Assembly: GCF_001425305.1 (NCBI RefSeq)
Contig: NZ_LMEE01000002.1
Location: 3,284 to 67,283, forward strand
Direction of reading: 5' to 3'
DNA length: 64,000 nucleotides
Source: Phenylobacterium sp. Root1290
GTDB taxonomy: Bacteria > Pseudomonadota > Alphaproteobacteria > Caulobacterales > Caulobacteraceae
The translations under genes and the position numbers were made by a program. The notes under the pieces were generated by a model that searched no databases, had not been told where the DNA came from, and saw only the letters and a program-made list of their open reading frames with translations. The stretch's first letter is position 1, and each line of letters begins with the position of its first letter. Shown here piece after piece: positions 16,925-24,518 of the stretch.

Positions 16925-18097
16925 CTAGAGTCGCTCAACGATGGTGACGTTCGCCATACCACCGCCTTCGCACATCGTCTGCAGGCCGTAGCGGCCGCCG
17001 CGTTGTTCGAGAGCGTTGAGCAGGGTCGCCATCAGCTTGGTGCCCGAGGCGCCGAGCGGGTGACCCAGGGCGATCGCGCCGCCGTTGACGTTGATCTTGT
17101 CGCGACCGACGCCCAGCTGCTTCATGAAGGCGACCGGGACCGAACCGAAGGCTTCGTTGACTTCGAACAGGTCGATGTCGTCGACAGTCATGCCCGCGCG
17201 CTTCAGCGCACGTTCCGAGGCCGGCAGCGGGGCTTCCAGCATGATCACCGGATCGTGGCCCAGCAGCGACAGGTGATGGATGCGGGCCAGCGGCTTCACG
17301 CCCAGTTCCTTCAGGCCCTTTTCCGACACGACCATCACCGCCGAGGCGCCGTCGCAGATCTGGCTGGACGAGGCGGCGGTCAGGGCGCCGCCTTCGGCCA
17401 GCAGCTTCACGCCGCGGATGCCGTCGAGGCTGGCGTCGAAGCGAATGCCTTCATCGACCGTGTGCAGGACCGTGTTGCCCTCGGCGTCGACGACTTCCAC
17501 GCCGACGATCTCGTTCTTGAAGTGGCCCGCTTGCGTCGCGGCGATCGCGCGCTGGTGCGACTCGAAGCTGTACTGGTCGATCTCGTCCTTGTTCAGGCCG
17601 TACTTCTTGGCGACCATCTCGGCGCCCATGAACTGGCTGAACTGGATGTTCGGATAACGCTCCTTCATCCGCGGGCTCATGTAGTTGCCGAAGCCGTTCT
17701 GAGCCGGCAGCGCGGCCGACAGGCCCATCGGCACGCGGGTCATGCTTTCCACGCCTGCCGCGATCACCACGTCCATGGTGCCGCTCATCACGGCCTGGGC
17801 GGCGAATTGCAGGGCCTGTTGCGAGGAGCCGCACTGACGGTCGACGCTGGTGGCCGGCACGCTTTCCGGGAGCTTCGAGGCGAGCACGGCGTTGCGCGCG
17901 ACGTTGATCGCCTGCTCGCCGACCTGACCGACGCAGCCCATGACCACGTCTTCGACCAGGGCCGGATCGGCGCCGGTGCGCGCGATGATGTCGTTGAGCA
18001 CCACGGCGCCCAGATCGACCGGATGCCAATCCTTCAGCTTGCCGCCCTTGCGTCCGCCGGCCGTCCGCGTCGCTGCGACGATATAGGCTTCGCCCAT
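16925..18097 (-). CDS. Acetyl-CoA C-acyltransferase (thiolase)
   Basis: 390-residue thiolase that condenses or cleaves acyl-CoA. The start at 18097 ([12 protein letters not shown]) has GGGAGCGG upstream; the longer frame to 18331 runs into the divergent PEP-CTERM region. Acyl-accepting Cys89 is in SVDRQCGSS, the [17 protein letters not shown] block holds the catalytic His, and the C-terminal CEGGGMAN holds the second Cys. The DRQCGSSQQ variant is seen in beta-oxidation and steroid-type thiolases. It is followed by the SDR gene. It lacks a partner FadB-like multifunctional enzyme here, so the chain-length role is unknown. Confidence 0.93.
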   Translation of the reverse strand: MGEAYIVAATRTAGGRKGGKLKDWHPVDLGAVVLNDIIARTGADPALVEDVVMGCVGQVGEQAINVARNAVLASKLPESVPATSVDRQCGSSQQALQFAAQAVMSGTMDVVIAAGVESMTRVPMGLSAALPAQNGFGNYMSPRMKERYPNIQFSQFMGAEMVAKKYGLNKDEIDQYSFESHQRAIAATQAGHFKNEIVGVEVVDAEGNTVLHTVDEGIRFDASLDGIRGVKLLAEGGALTAASSSQICDGASAVMVVSEKGLKELGVKPLARIHHLSLLGHDPVIMLEAPLPASERALKRAGMTVDDIDLFEVNEAFGSVPVAFMKQLGVGRDKINVNGGAIALGHPLGASGTKLMATLLNALEQRGGRYGLQTMCEGGGMANVTIVERL

Positions 18098-18161
18098 TGT
18101 TCCGCTCCCGATAAATGCGCGTCCTTCGCGCTTCGGGGAGTCATTTAGGAGCGCGACGTGA

Positions 18162-18182
18162 CGTAAGCCAATGGGCTTTACG
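18162..18182. promoter_or_regulatory. Inverted repeat in the thiolase upstream region
   Basis: CGTAAGCC and GGCTTTACG face each other across AATG, about 65-85 bp upstream of the thiolase start and 110 bp before the divergent PEP-CTERM gene. It might bind a regulator of either gene. The match has one bulged base and may be chance. Confidence 0.3.
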
Positions 18183-18291
18183 CGCACGTGAAGTGCGCCC
18201 TCCCGGCCCCTCCGACGCGGCCCCAAGGCGAGCCCCGCAACTGGCACGGGCATTGCCTCTGCTGACTGGAATTGCCTGCCTGGGAGCCGAA

Positions 18292-18816
18292 ATGAAACGC
18301 CTCGTCGCCATCGCCGCCGCTGTCGCCGCACTTGCCGCCGCCGCCCCGGCCTGGGCCGCCAAGACCTTCGTGCTCGACAATGTGACGCTGCAAGGCGGCG
18401 GCTCGCTGACCGGCAGCTTCACCACCGACGACGCCCTCTCCTCGCTGCTCTCGGTGAACATCACCGCCTCGTCGGGCACGTTCGGCCCGGGCGTGTTCTC
18501 GACCTTCACCTACAACAACGCCAGCCTGGCGGACTGGGTCTCCCTGCCCACGCAGGGCTTCCGGATCTCGACCGCCGGCTACGCGCAGCAACTGCGCCTG
18601 GACTTCTTCCCGCTGACGGCGACCGGGGCCAACATCCTGACCACGGCCTACGAGTACCAGAACACCGGCGGCGCGCGTGCGGTCACCGGCGGCCGGGTCA
18701 TGCTGGACGTGCCCTCGGCGGTTCCCGAACCCGCCACCTGGGCGATGATGATCATGGGCTTCGGCCTGGCCGGCGCCGCCCTGCGCAGCCGCAAGGCCGC
18801 GCTCGCCGTGGCCTGA
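18292..18816 (+). CDS. PEPxxWA-CTERM sorting-signal protein
   Basis: 174-residue exported protein. The signal peptide is at residues 1-22 (ending AWAA), followed by a Gly/Thr/Ser-rich beta-type body with no known enzyme motif. The C-terminus has the sorting tag VPEPATWAMMIMGFGLAGAA followed by RSRK, the PEPxxWA variant recognised by exosortase systems of alphaproteobacteria. The start follows GGGAG. No exosortase gene is visible nearby. It is probably a surface or matrix protein; function unknown. Confidence 0.85.
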   Translation: MKRLVAIAAAVAALAAAAPAWAAKTFVLDNVTLQGGGSLTGSFTTDDALSSLLSVNITASSGTFGPGVFSTFTYNNASLADWVSLPTQGFRISTAGYAQQLRLDFFPLTATGANILTTAYEYQNTGGARAVTGGRVMLDVPSAVPEPATWAMMIMGFGLAGAALRSRKAALAVA

Positions 18817-18841
18817 TACGGCGGCGCTGACGAGACGACAG

Positions 18842-18871
18842 ACGCCGTCGGCCCAGAGGCCGGCGGCGTTT
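18842..18871 (+). terminator. Stem-loop terminator after the PEP-CTERM gene
   Basis: GACGCCGTCGGCC and GGCCGGCGGCGT pair around CAGA, followed by a short T run (TTTCC). It sits 26 bp after the stop and before the next plus-strand gene, as expected for an intrinsic terminator. Confidence 0.6.
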
Positions 18872-18902
18872 CCGTGCTAGCCTCTTCGAAACGGGGGGCG
18901 AC

Positions 18903-19484
18903 ATGTACCATTCAGGCCAACGGGAACTGCAGGACAGCTTCGGCAGCGCGCCGCTGGCCGATCGTCTCTACGAGCGCCTGCGTCACGAGCGGTTCACCGA
19001 GGCCGACAAGGCCTTCATCGAGAGCCTGCCGTTCTTCTTCCTGGCGACCGCCGATGCGGAAGGGAGGCCCGACTGCTCCTACAAGGGCGGCGATCCGGGC
19101 TTTGTGCGCATCGCCGGGCCGGACCGGCTGGTCTTTCCCGACTACGACGGCAACGGCATGTTCCGCAGTCTCGGCAACGTGCAGGTCAACGCGCATGTCG
19201 GCCTGCTCTTCCTCGGCGTCGGCCCCAAGCCCGCGCGGCTGCGGGTCAACGGCGTGGCCAGGGTTCTGCGAGACGACCCCGCCATGCAAACCTGGCCCGG
19301 CGCCCAGTTGCTGGTCGAGGTGACGCCGACCGACATCTTCCCCAACTGCCCGCGCTACATCCCCGAGCTGGAGCTCAAGGCCCCCTCGCCCTACACGCCG
19401 CGGCTGGACGAGGCGCCGGTCGAGCCGGCCTGGAAGAGCTTTTCCATCTTCAGCGACGTCGTTCCGCCGCGCGCACGCCCCTAA
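18903..19484 (+). CDS. Pyridoxamine 5'-phosphate oxidase-like flavin-binding protein
   Basis: 193-residue split-barrel protein of the PNPOx-like family. FFLATADAEGRPDCSYKGG near residues 44-62 and LVFPDYDGNGMFRSLGN near 79-95 are the FMN/F420-binding barrel strands of the subgroup that follows an N-terminal helix (FTEADKAFIES). It could be an FMN- or heme-dependent oxidoreductase in stress response; this is not the biosynthetic PdxH, which has a different C-terminal motif. GGGGGG precedes the ATG. It stands alone between a terminator and convergent genes. Confidence 0.8.
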   Translation: MYHSGQRELQDSFGSAPLADRLYERLRHERFTEADKAFIESLPFFFLATADAEGRPDCSYKGGDPGFVRIAGPDRLVFPDYDGNGMFRSLGNVQVNAHVGLLFLGVGPKPARLRVNGVARVLRDDPAMQTWPGAQLLVEVTPTDIFPNCPRYIPELELKAPSPYTPRLDEAPVEPAWKSFSIFSDVVPPRARP

Positions 19485-19536
19485 GCCGTCACGCCCACAG
19501 GTAGGCGGCCAGGCCGTCGTTGGCGCGCGGTTCATC

Positions 19537-20448
19537 CTAGGCCGGCAGCAGCATCCCCGGACGGCCGGCGTCCAGCTTGAAGGTCACCGGCAGCACCCGC
19601 TCGTGCGGCGTCTGCAGCTTCATCGCCTTGGCGGCCCGCGCCACGGCGATCTTGCTCAAGGCGACCGGCGTGAAGCCGTCCTGCACCTTGGGCCGCGCGC
19701 CCAGCCGACGGCGCATGACGCCGTTGGCGTAGATCACATTGGCGCGCATCAGCGCCTGGGGCGTCATGAATTCGATCGATAGCGAGACGTTCAGCATCGG
19801 CCCGTTCTCGATCCGGTGCGGCGCGTTCTGGGCCCAGGTGACCATGGTCCCCGGGGTCAGGTCGTACATCTGTGCGCCGCGATCCCAGCTGGGGTCGAAG
19901 GTGAACTGCTCGGCGGTCTCCTTCAGGACGATGCGCTCCAGCACCTCCTGGCCCACATAGGGATCGTCGACCGGATAGACCCAGACCTTCTTCTGGCCCC
20001 GCAGCTGCCACAGCGACACCAGCGGCACGTCGAGGTGATAGAACACCTGCGCATTGGCCGAGGAGATCAGCATTCCGAGGTCGCGCTTCAGCGTCCGCAC
20101 GCCGGTCTGCGCCTGCTTCTCGGCGAAGATCTCGTCGCCCAGCGCCGCGTACTCCGGCAGGTGGTCGTTGGTCGCCCGCAGGTTCAGCCAGATGCGCCCG
20201 GCCTGCGCCGCCTCCAGCAGCTTCGAGCCGCTCAGCGTCCCGGCCGAACCCTTGCGCCAGGTGGTCCAGGCGACTGGGTCCTCGCCCATGGTGAAGACGC
20301 CCAGCTTGTCGCGCGGATAGCGGTCCAGCAGCTCTTCGAGGCCCGCGTCGTCGAACATCGGCCGCTCGTGCAGGCCGTGCTTGAAGACCAGGTTCTGCTT
20401 GGTGAACTTGCGCGCCTTGTCGGGCGTCCAGTCGCCGATGATGCTCAT
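19537..20448 (-). CDS. JmjC/cupin-like Fe(II)/2-oxoglutarate oxygenase candidate
   Basis: 303-residue protein. The HxD...H iron triad of JmjC-type oxygenases is visible: His138-Leu-Asp140 in FYHLDVP and His211 in APHRIENG. Lys153/154 (WQLRGQKKVWVYP) sits where the 2-oxoglutarate carboxylate is bound in the family. It may hydroxylate a protein or a sugar/lipid. The true start is 20448, since its ATG overlaps the TGA of the upstream glycosyltransferase (ATGA), so the two are translationally coupled. Together with the glycosyltransferase and CelD-like acyltransferase it forms a three-gene unit, probably for surface-glycan decoration. No close function is known to me. Confidence 0.7.
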   Translation of the reverse strand: MSIIGDWTPDKARKFTKQNLVFKHGLHERPMFDDAGLEELLDRYPRDKLGVFTMGEDPVAWTTWRKGSAGTLSGSKLLEAAQAGRIWLNLRATNDHLPEYAALGDEIFAEKQAQTGVRTLKRDLGMLISSANAQVFYHLDVPLVSLWQLRGQKKVWVYPVDDPYVGQEVLERIVLKETAEQFTFDPSWDRGAQMYDLTPGTMVTWAQNAPHRIENGPMLNVSLSIEFMTPQALMRANVIYANGVMRRRLGARPKVQDGFTPVALSKIAVARAAKAMKLQTPHERVLPVTFKLDAGRPGMLLPA

Positions 20449-21377
20449 GCCCCTGCCCTCAACCCGTAGAACTGGATCTTGAACGGCCCCCACCAGAGGG
20501 TCTTGCCCAGGCCGCGCGCGGCGCGGTCGAGCGTGAATGCGAAGTCCGGCGCCCGGACCAGCCACTTGAAGCCCGCCAGCAGCCCGAAGACCCCGGCCTG
20601 CACCAGGCCCTGGGTCATCCACTTGGCCAGGCCCACGCGGTCGGGCGGGCTGGCGGCGGCGCAGGCGGCGGACGGCCCCTGGCCATAGGCGAAGGCGCGC
20701 GGGATCGTGTAGCGCAGGGTCAACCGCGAGGGGACCGGGTCTTCCCAGACCCAGGCCGCCGGCTCCCAGGCGAAGACCGCGCCGGCCACGCGCATCTGGC
20801 CGAACAGCAGGTCGTCCTCGCCGCCGATGTGGTTACGGATCGGCGAGAACGGACGCCGCGGATCCGGCAGCGCCGCGCGGCGGATCAGGCTGTCGCCACA
20901 GCCGTAGTAGTGGTCGAGCACGCCGGCCTCGGCCGGTCCTTCGCGAGAGAAGAAACGCTCCAGATAGCTGCGGTGGCGTTGCACCCCGGACGGCGCGCGA
21001 CCGCGCACGGGGCCGAACACCACGTCGGCGTTGAACCGCGCCTGCGCGTCCAGCAACGCGCGAAGCCAACCCTCCGGGGCCTCTTCGTCGTCGTCGAGGA
21101 AGGCGATGAAGTCGCCGCTCGCCTGCTCCAGCGCGGCGTTCCGGGCGTTGGCGACGCCGGGCTCCGGCTCGTGGACGTAGATCACCGGGAACGGCGCTTC
21201 GGCGGCCAGGGCCTGGGTCAGGGGCTGGGCCGAGGGGCTCTGGTCGTTGTCCACGATCACCAGCTCCAGCCCAGCGGAATCAATGCCTTGCTGGCGAAAG
21301 GTCGAGCGCGCGGCGACGGCCAGGCCGTCCAGCCGGCGCTGGGTCGGGATCACCAGGCTGACGCGCGGCGCGGCCAT
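20445..21377 (-). CDS. Family 2 glycosyltransferase
   Basis: 310-residue GT-A fold enzyme that transfers a sugar from a nucleotide donor. The N-terminus has VSLVIPTQRRLDGL, LVIVDNDQS, and PGVANARNAAL. The donor/metal motif FLDDDEE (Asp95-97) follows. EDDLLFGQM near the middle resembles the acceptor/base region of GT2 members, and a hydrophobic C-terminal segment may associate with the membrane. It lies 2 bp after the CelD-like gene and overlaps the JmjC-like gene by 4 bp. Expected role: assembling a cell-surface polysaccharide. Confidence 0.9.
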   Translation of the reverse strand: MAAPRVSLVIPTQRRLDGLAVAARSTFRQQGIDSAGLELVIVDNDQSPSAQPLTQALAAEAPFPVIYVHEPEPGVANARNAALEQASGDFIAFLDDDEEAPEGWLRALLDAQARFNADVVFGPVRGRAPSGVQRHRSYLERFFSREGPAEAGVLDHYYGCGDSLIRRAALPDPRRPFSPIRNHIGGEDDLLFGQMRVAGAVFAWEPAAWVWEDPVPSRLTLRYTIPRAFAYGQGPSAACAAASPPDRVGLAKWMTQGLVQAGVFGLLAGFKWLVRAPDFAFTLDRAARGLGKTLWWGPFKIQFYGLRAGA

Positions 21378-21379
21378 GC

Positions 21380-22534
21380 TCAGGCGGCCTCCGCCGAGGA
21401 CGCCCCCGGACGCAGGGCGCGCGCGGCGATGGCTCCGGCCAGGCCCTTGGCACGGCCCGAGAGCGAGAGTTCAGTGGTGGCGATCATGTCGAGGCGGCGG
21501 CGAAGGCGGCCGACCGGACCGGCGCGATGTGCGCCCGCCAGGCTCCAGACCTTCTCCGATGCGCCGGCCGCCCGGCCGCGCGGGCCGGCGGCGGCCATCA
21601 TGCCCTCGCCGATCATCTTGGTGGTCAGGGCATAGGGCCGCTTGTAGTGGTCGTGGCCGGGGCCGAGGTCGTAGGTCTTCAGGCCCAGTTCCGGCATCGC
21701 GGCGATGGCGCGCAGCAGGAACAGCTGTCCGGGCGACCAAGCCCCCATCGCCGGGTCCGTCGAGGCGATCCACGGGTGATAGACGTCGCCGACCCGCACG
21801 CCGATGTGCCCAGCCAGCAGCTTGTCGCCGCAGTAGAGGTTGATCATCAGCCCCTGGAAGCAGCCCTCGCGCATCTCCAGGAATGACGCCAGCAGCTCGC
21901 GCGTCCAGTCCGGGGCCAGGAAGTCGTGGGCGCCGGTGCGGATCAGCTGCTCACGCTTCCAGGCCAATAGCTGGTCGAAGGCGGCGCGGTCGTGGTCCGG
22001 CGCGCGCAGGGTCAGGGCGCCGACCTCGCGGTCGAGCTTGCCGTCCAGCCGGCGGTAGTTCTTGAAGCGCTTGGCGCTCGCCGCCCGCAGGACCTCCAGA
22101 TAGGCCTCGGCCGAGCGGTCCAGCTGGATCACATAGGCCTCTTTCTCGTCGGCCACCGCCTGGCTGAAGTCGCCCTGCGGATCGACCAGTCCGGTGAAGC
22201 GGAAGGCCGACAGTCCGAACTCGGCCAGGTCCTGGTGGATGTCCAGCGGCCGGTCGGCGATCAGGCCGTGATAGTCCGACAGCGGCGCGCCGATCGGGCG
22301 GGCCATGCCGCCGGGCCGATGGTGATAGGCCAGAAAGCCGATGGCCCTCTCGCCCTCGCGCCAGATCGCGACCCGGGCGTCGTCGCGCACGGCGCCGACG
22401 GCTAGCGTGAAGTCGGGGCCAAGCAGAGGGCTCCTGAATTCAGGGCGCGAAGCGCAGAGCGTCCGCCAGGCGCCGATGTCGGCGTCTGAGAGCTCGGCGG
22501 GGCGAATGACTTCCAAGCGCAGCATCTCGAACAC
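21380..22534 (-). CDS. CelD/BcsL-family (GNAT/FemAB-fold) acyltransferase
   Basis: 384-residue protein of the PF13480 acetyltransferase family, which acts with polysaccharide synthesis in several bacteria. Seen: YHHRPGGMARPIGAPLSDYHG near 70-90, a basic FKNYRRLDGKLDRE helix near 157-170, and the second GNAT core with AGHIGVRVGDVYHPWIASTD and the LGPGHDHYKRPY motif near 308-319. The start is GTG at 22534 with GGGAGA nine bases upstream. It is the first gene of the operon with GT2 and the JmjC-like protein. It may acylate sugars or amino sugars of an exported glycan. A hydrophobic Ala-rich tail ends the protein. Confidence 0.82.
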   Translation of the reverse strand: MFEMLRLEVIRPAELSDADIGAWRTLCASRPEFRSPLLGPDFTLAVGAVRDDARVAIWREGERAIGFLAYHHRPGGMARPIGAPLSDYHGLIADRPLDIHQDLAEFGLSAFRFTGLVDPQGDFSQAVADEKEAYVIQLDRSAEAYLEVLRAASAKRFKNYRRLDGKLDREVGALTLRAPDHDRAAFDQLLAWKREQLIRTGAHDFLAPDWTRELLASFLEMREGCFQGLMINLYCGDKLLAGHIGVRVGDVYHPWIASTDPAMGAWSPGQLFLLRAIAAMPELGLKTYDLGPGHDHYKRPYALTTKMIGEGMMAAAGPRGRAAGASEKVWSLAGAHRAGPVGRLRRRLDMIATTELSLSGRAKGLAGAIAARALRPGASSAEAA

Positions 22535-22591
22535 GGTAGCGTCTCCCGGTTAGGGAATGGTGCATCCGTGGCTGCAAGTCCGGCGCCTGTC

Positions 22592-23089
22592 TCAGGTCGC
22601 GAAGGTGTCCCGCACGATCTTTTCGAGCCATTCGACATCGACGTCGTCGAAGGCGGCCAACTGGTCTGAGTCGACGTCCAGCACCGCGATCAGCGCGCCG
22701 GCGGGGTCGAACACCGGAACCACCACCTCGCTCTGCGAGCGGCCGTCGCAGGCGATATGGCCCGGGAAGGCGTGCACGTCCGGCACCAGTTGTGTCTGTC
22801 CGCTGGCCGCGGCCGCCCCGCAGACGCCGCGCCCGAAGGCGATACGCAGACAGCCCAGCGTGCCCTGATAGGGCCCGACCACCAGCTCGCGCTCCTTGTC
22901 CGGATCGACCACGTAGAAGCCGGTCCAGAAGAAGGTGTCGAATGTCGCCGCCAGCATCGAGGCCAGCGTCGCCATCCGCGCGGTGCGATTGGGCTCGCCG
23001 GCCAGGACGGAGGCGATCTCCTCGGCCAGGACGGCGTAGCGCTCGGCCTTGGCGGCGGGAAGGGTCAGTTCGTTGAAGGCTTCGGCCAT
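22592..23089 (-). CDS. msrC: Free methionine-R-sulfoxide reductase (GAF domain)
   Basis: 165-residue cytosolic enzyme that reduces free Met-R-sulfoxide with thioredoxin. The single GAF domain carries all three catalytic cysteines in family spacing: Cys80 (LGCLRIAF), Cys90 (GRGVCGAA) and Cys114 (HIACD), corresponding to Cys84/94/118 of E. coli. The C-terminal LDVDSDQLAAFDDVDVEWLE is also characteristic. It is a single gene in the same direction as the glycan operon, 57 bp before the GTG of the CelD-like gene would be passed, so it could be read separately. Confidence 0.93.
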   Translation of the reverse strand: MAEAFNELTLPAAKAERYAVLAEEIASVLAGEPNRTARMATLASMLAATFDTFFWTGFYVVDPDKERELVVGPYQGTLGCLRIAFGRGVCGAAAASGQTQLVPDVHAFPGHIACDGRSQSEVVVPVFDPAGALIAVLDVDSDQLAAFDDVDVEWLEKIVRDTFAT

Positions 23090-23158
23090 GGGCGGCTATA
23101 TACGGGCGCGCCTGCTTCGCCGCCAGCACGCGGCTTTCCTTCTGTACTGGAGCGTAAC

Positions 23159-24355
23159 ATGACCAGCGGCATCGGCGGCTCGACGGCGCAAGCAGAACTG
23201 GCCGAGCTTGCGCCCTGGCCCAATCGGGCCCCCGCCATCACGCGCCAGGAACGGCTGGCCCGGATCGCCCGCGCCCGCGAACTCATGGCGCAGATCGGCG
23301 CGGAGGCGCTGATCATCGGGGCCGGCCCCAGCCTGCGCTACTTCACCGGGGTCGCGTGGGGCGCCACCGAGCGCCTGGTGGCGATGATCCTGCCGCTGGA
23401 AGGCCAGTTGCGGATGATCTGCCCGCGCTTCGAGCTCGGCTCCCTGGAGGCCGCGCTCGGCGTCAACGCCGAACTGCTGCTGTGGGAGGAGCACGAGAGC
23501 CCCTATGAACTGACGGTCCGCGGCCTCGACGGCGCGCAATCCCTGGCCATCGATCCCGCCCTGCCCTTCTTCGTGTTCAACGGCGTCGCCAAGGCGGCTC
23601 CGAGCCTGAAGCTGCTGGACGGCGCGCCGGTCGTCGACGGTTGCAGGATGATCAAGTCGCCGGCCGAACTGGCCCTGATGTCCCAGGCCAAGGCCATGAC
23701 CCTGGAGGTCCACCGCCGGGCGGCGCGGATGCTGCGCCCCGGCGTCACCACCGGCGAGGTCCGCCGCTTCATCGACCAGGCCCACCGCGCGCTGGGCGCC
23801 GACAACGGTTCGTACTTCTGTGCGGTGCAGTTCGGCCAGGCCAGCGCCTATCCTCACGGCCTGCCCGGCGAGCAGGCGCTGGAAGAAGGCCAGATCGTCC
23901 TCATCGACACCGGTTGCCAGGTCCAGGGCTATCACTCGGACATCACCCGCACCTACGTCTTCGGTCAGCCCTCGGCCGAGCAGCGCCGGGTGTGGGACCT
24001 CGAGAAGCAGGCCCAGGCCGCCGCCTTCGCCGCCGTGAAGCCCGGCGTCCCCTGCGAGGAGATCGACGCCGTCGCCCGCCGCGTGCTGGCGGCCGCCGGC
24101 CTCAGCCCCGACTACGAACTGCCGGGCCTCCCCCACCGCACCGGCCACGGCATCGGCCTCTCGATCCACGAGGCGCCTTATCTGGTGCGCGGCGACAAGA
24201 CCCCCCTCGCGCCCGGCATGTGCTTCTCCAACGAGCCGATGATCGTCATCCCCGACTCCTTCGGCGTGCGGCTGGAAGACCACTTCCACGTCACCGCCGA
24301 TGGCGCGGCCTGGTTCACCGAGCCGCAACCCAGCCTAGAGAAGCCGTTCGGCTGA
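23159..24355 (+). CDS. M24-family metallopeptidase (Xaa-Pro aminopeptidase/prolidase type)
   Basis: 398-residue cytosolic dipeptidase/aminopeptidase that cuts N-terminal residues before proline. The start ATG 23159 follows GGAG. The N-terminal creatinase-like domain covers residues about 30-155 and the pita-bread catalytic domain about 165-385. All five metal ligands are visible: Asp250 (VLIDTG), Asp261 (HSDITRTY), His330 (RTGHGIG), Glu359 (SNEP) and Glu373 (RLEDH). Divergent from msrC. Downstream lies a TonB receptor, so it could process imported peptides, but a 160-bp gap argues for separate units. Confidence 0.93.
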   Translation: MTSGIGGSTAQAELAELAPWPNRAPAITRQERLARIARARELMAQIGAEALIIGAGPSLRYFTGVAWGATERLVAMILPLEGQLRMICPRFELGSLEAALGVNAELLLWEEHESPYELTVRGLDGAQSLAIDPALPFFVFNGVAKAAPSLKLLDGAPVVDGCRMIKSPAELALMSQAKAMTLEVHRRAARMLRPGVTTGEVRRFIDQAHRALGADNGSYFCAVQFGQASAYPHGLPGEQALEEGQIVLIDTGCQVQGYHSDITRTYVFGQPSAEQRRVWDLEKQAQAAAFAAVKPGVPCEEIDAVARRVLAAAGLSPDYELPGLPHRTGHGIGLSIHEAPYLVRGDKTPLAPGMCFSNEPMIVIPDSFGVRLEDHFHVTADGAAWFTEPQPSLEKPFG

Positions 24356-24518
24356 AGGTCAGCATTCGAACCACAACCCCTCCGAGCACCCATGTAATCG
24401 TAAGTCGTTTGACGCTACGGAATTTAGGGCCTTAGCTCGCAGGTCTGAACGGCCACGCTCGACGATGGCCGTCGATAAGATGACCCCCGCCATCAAACTG
24501 GGGGCTAGGGAGGGAAGA

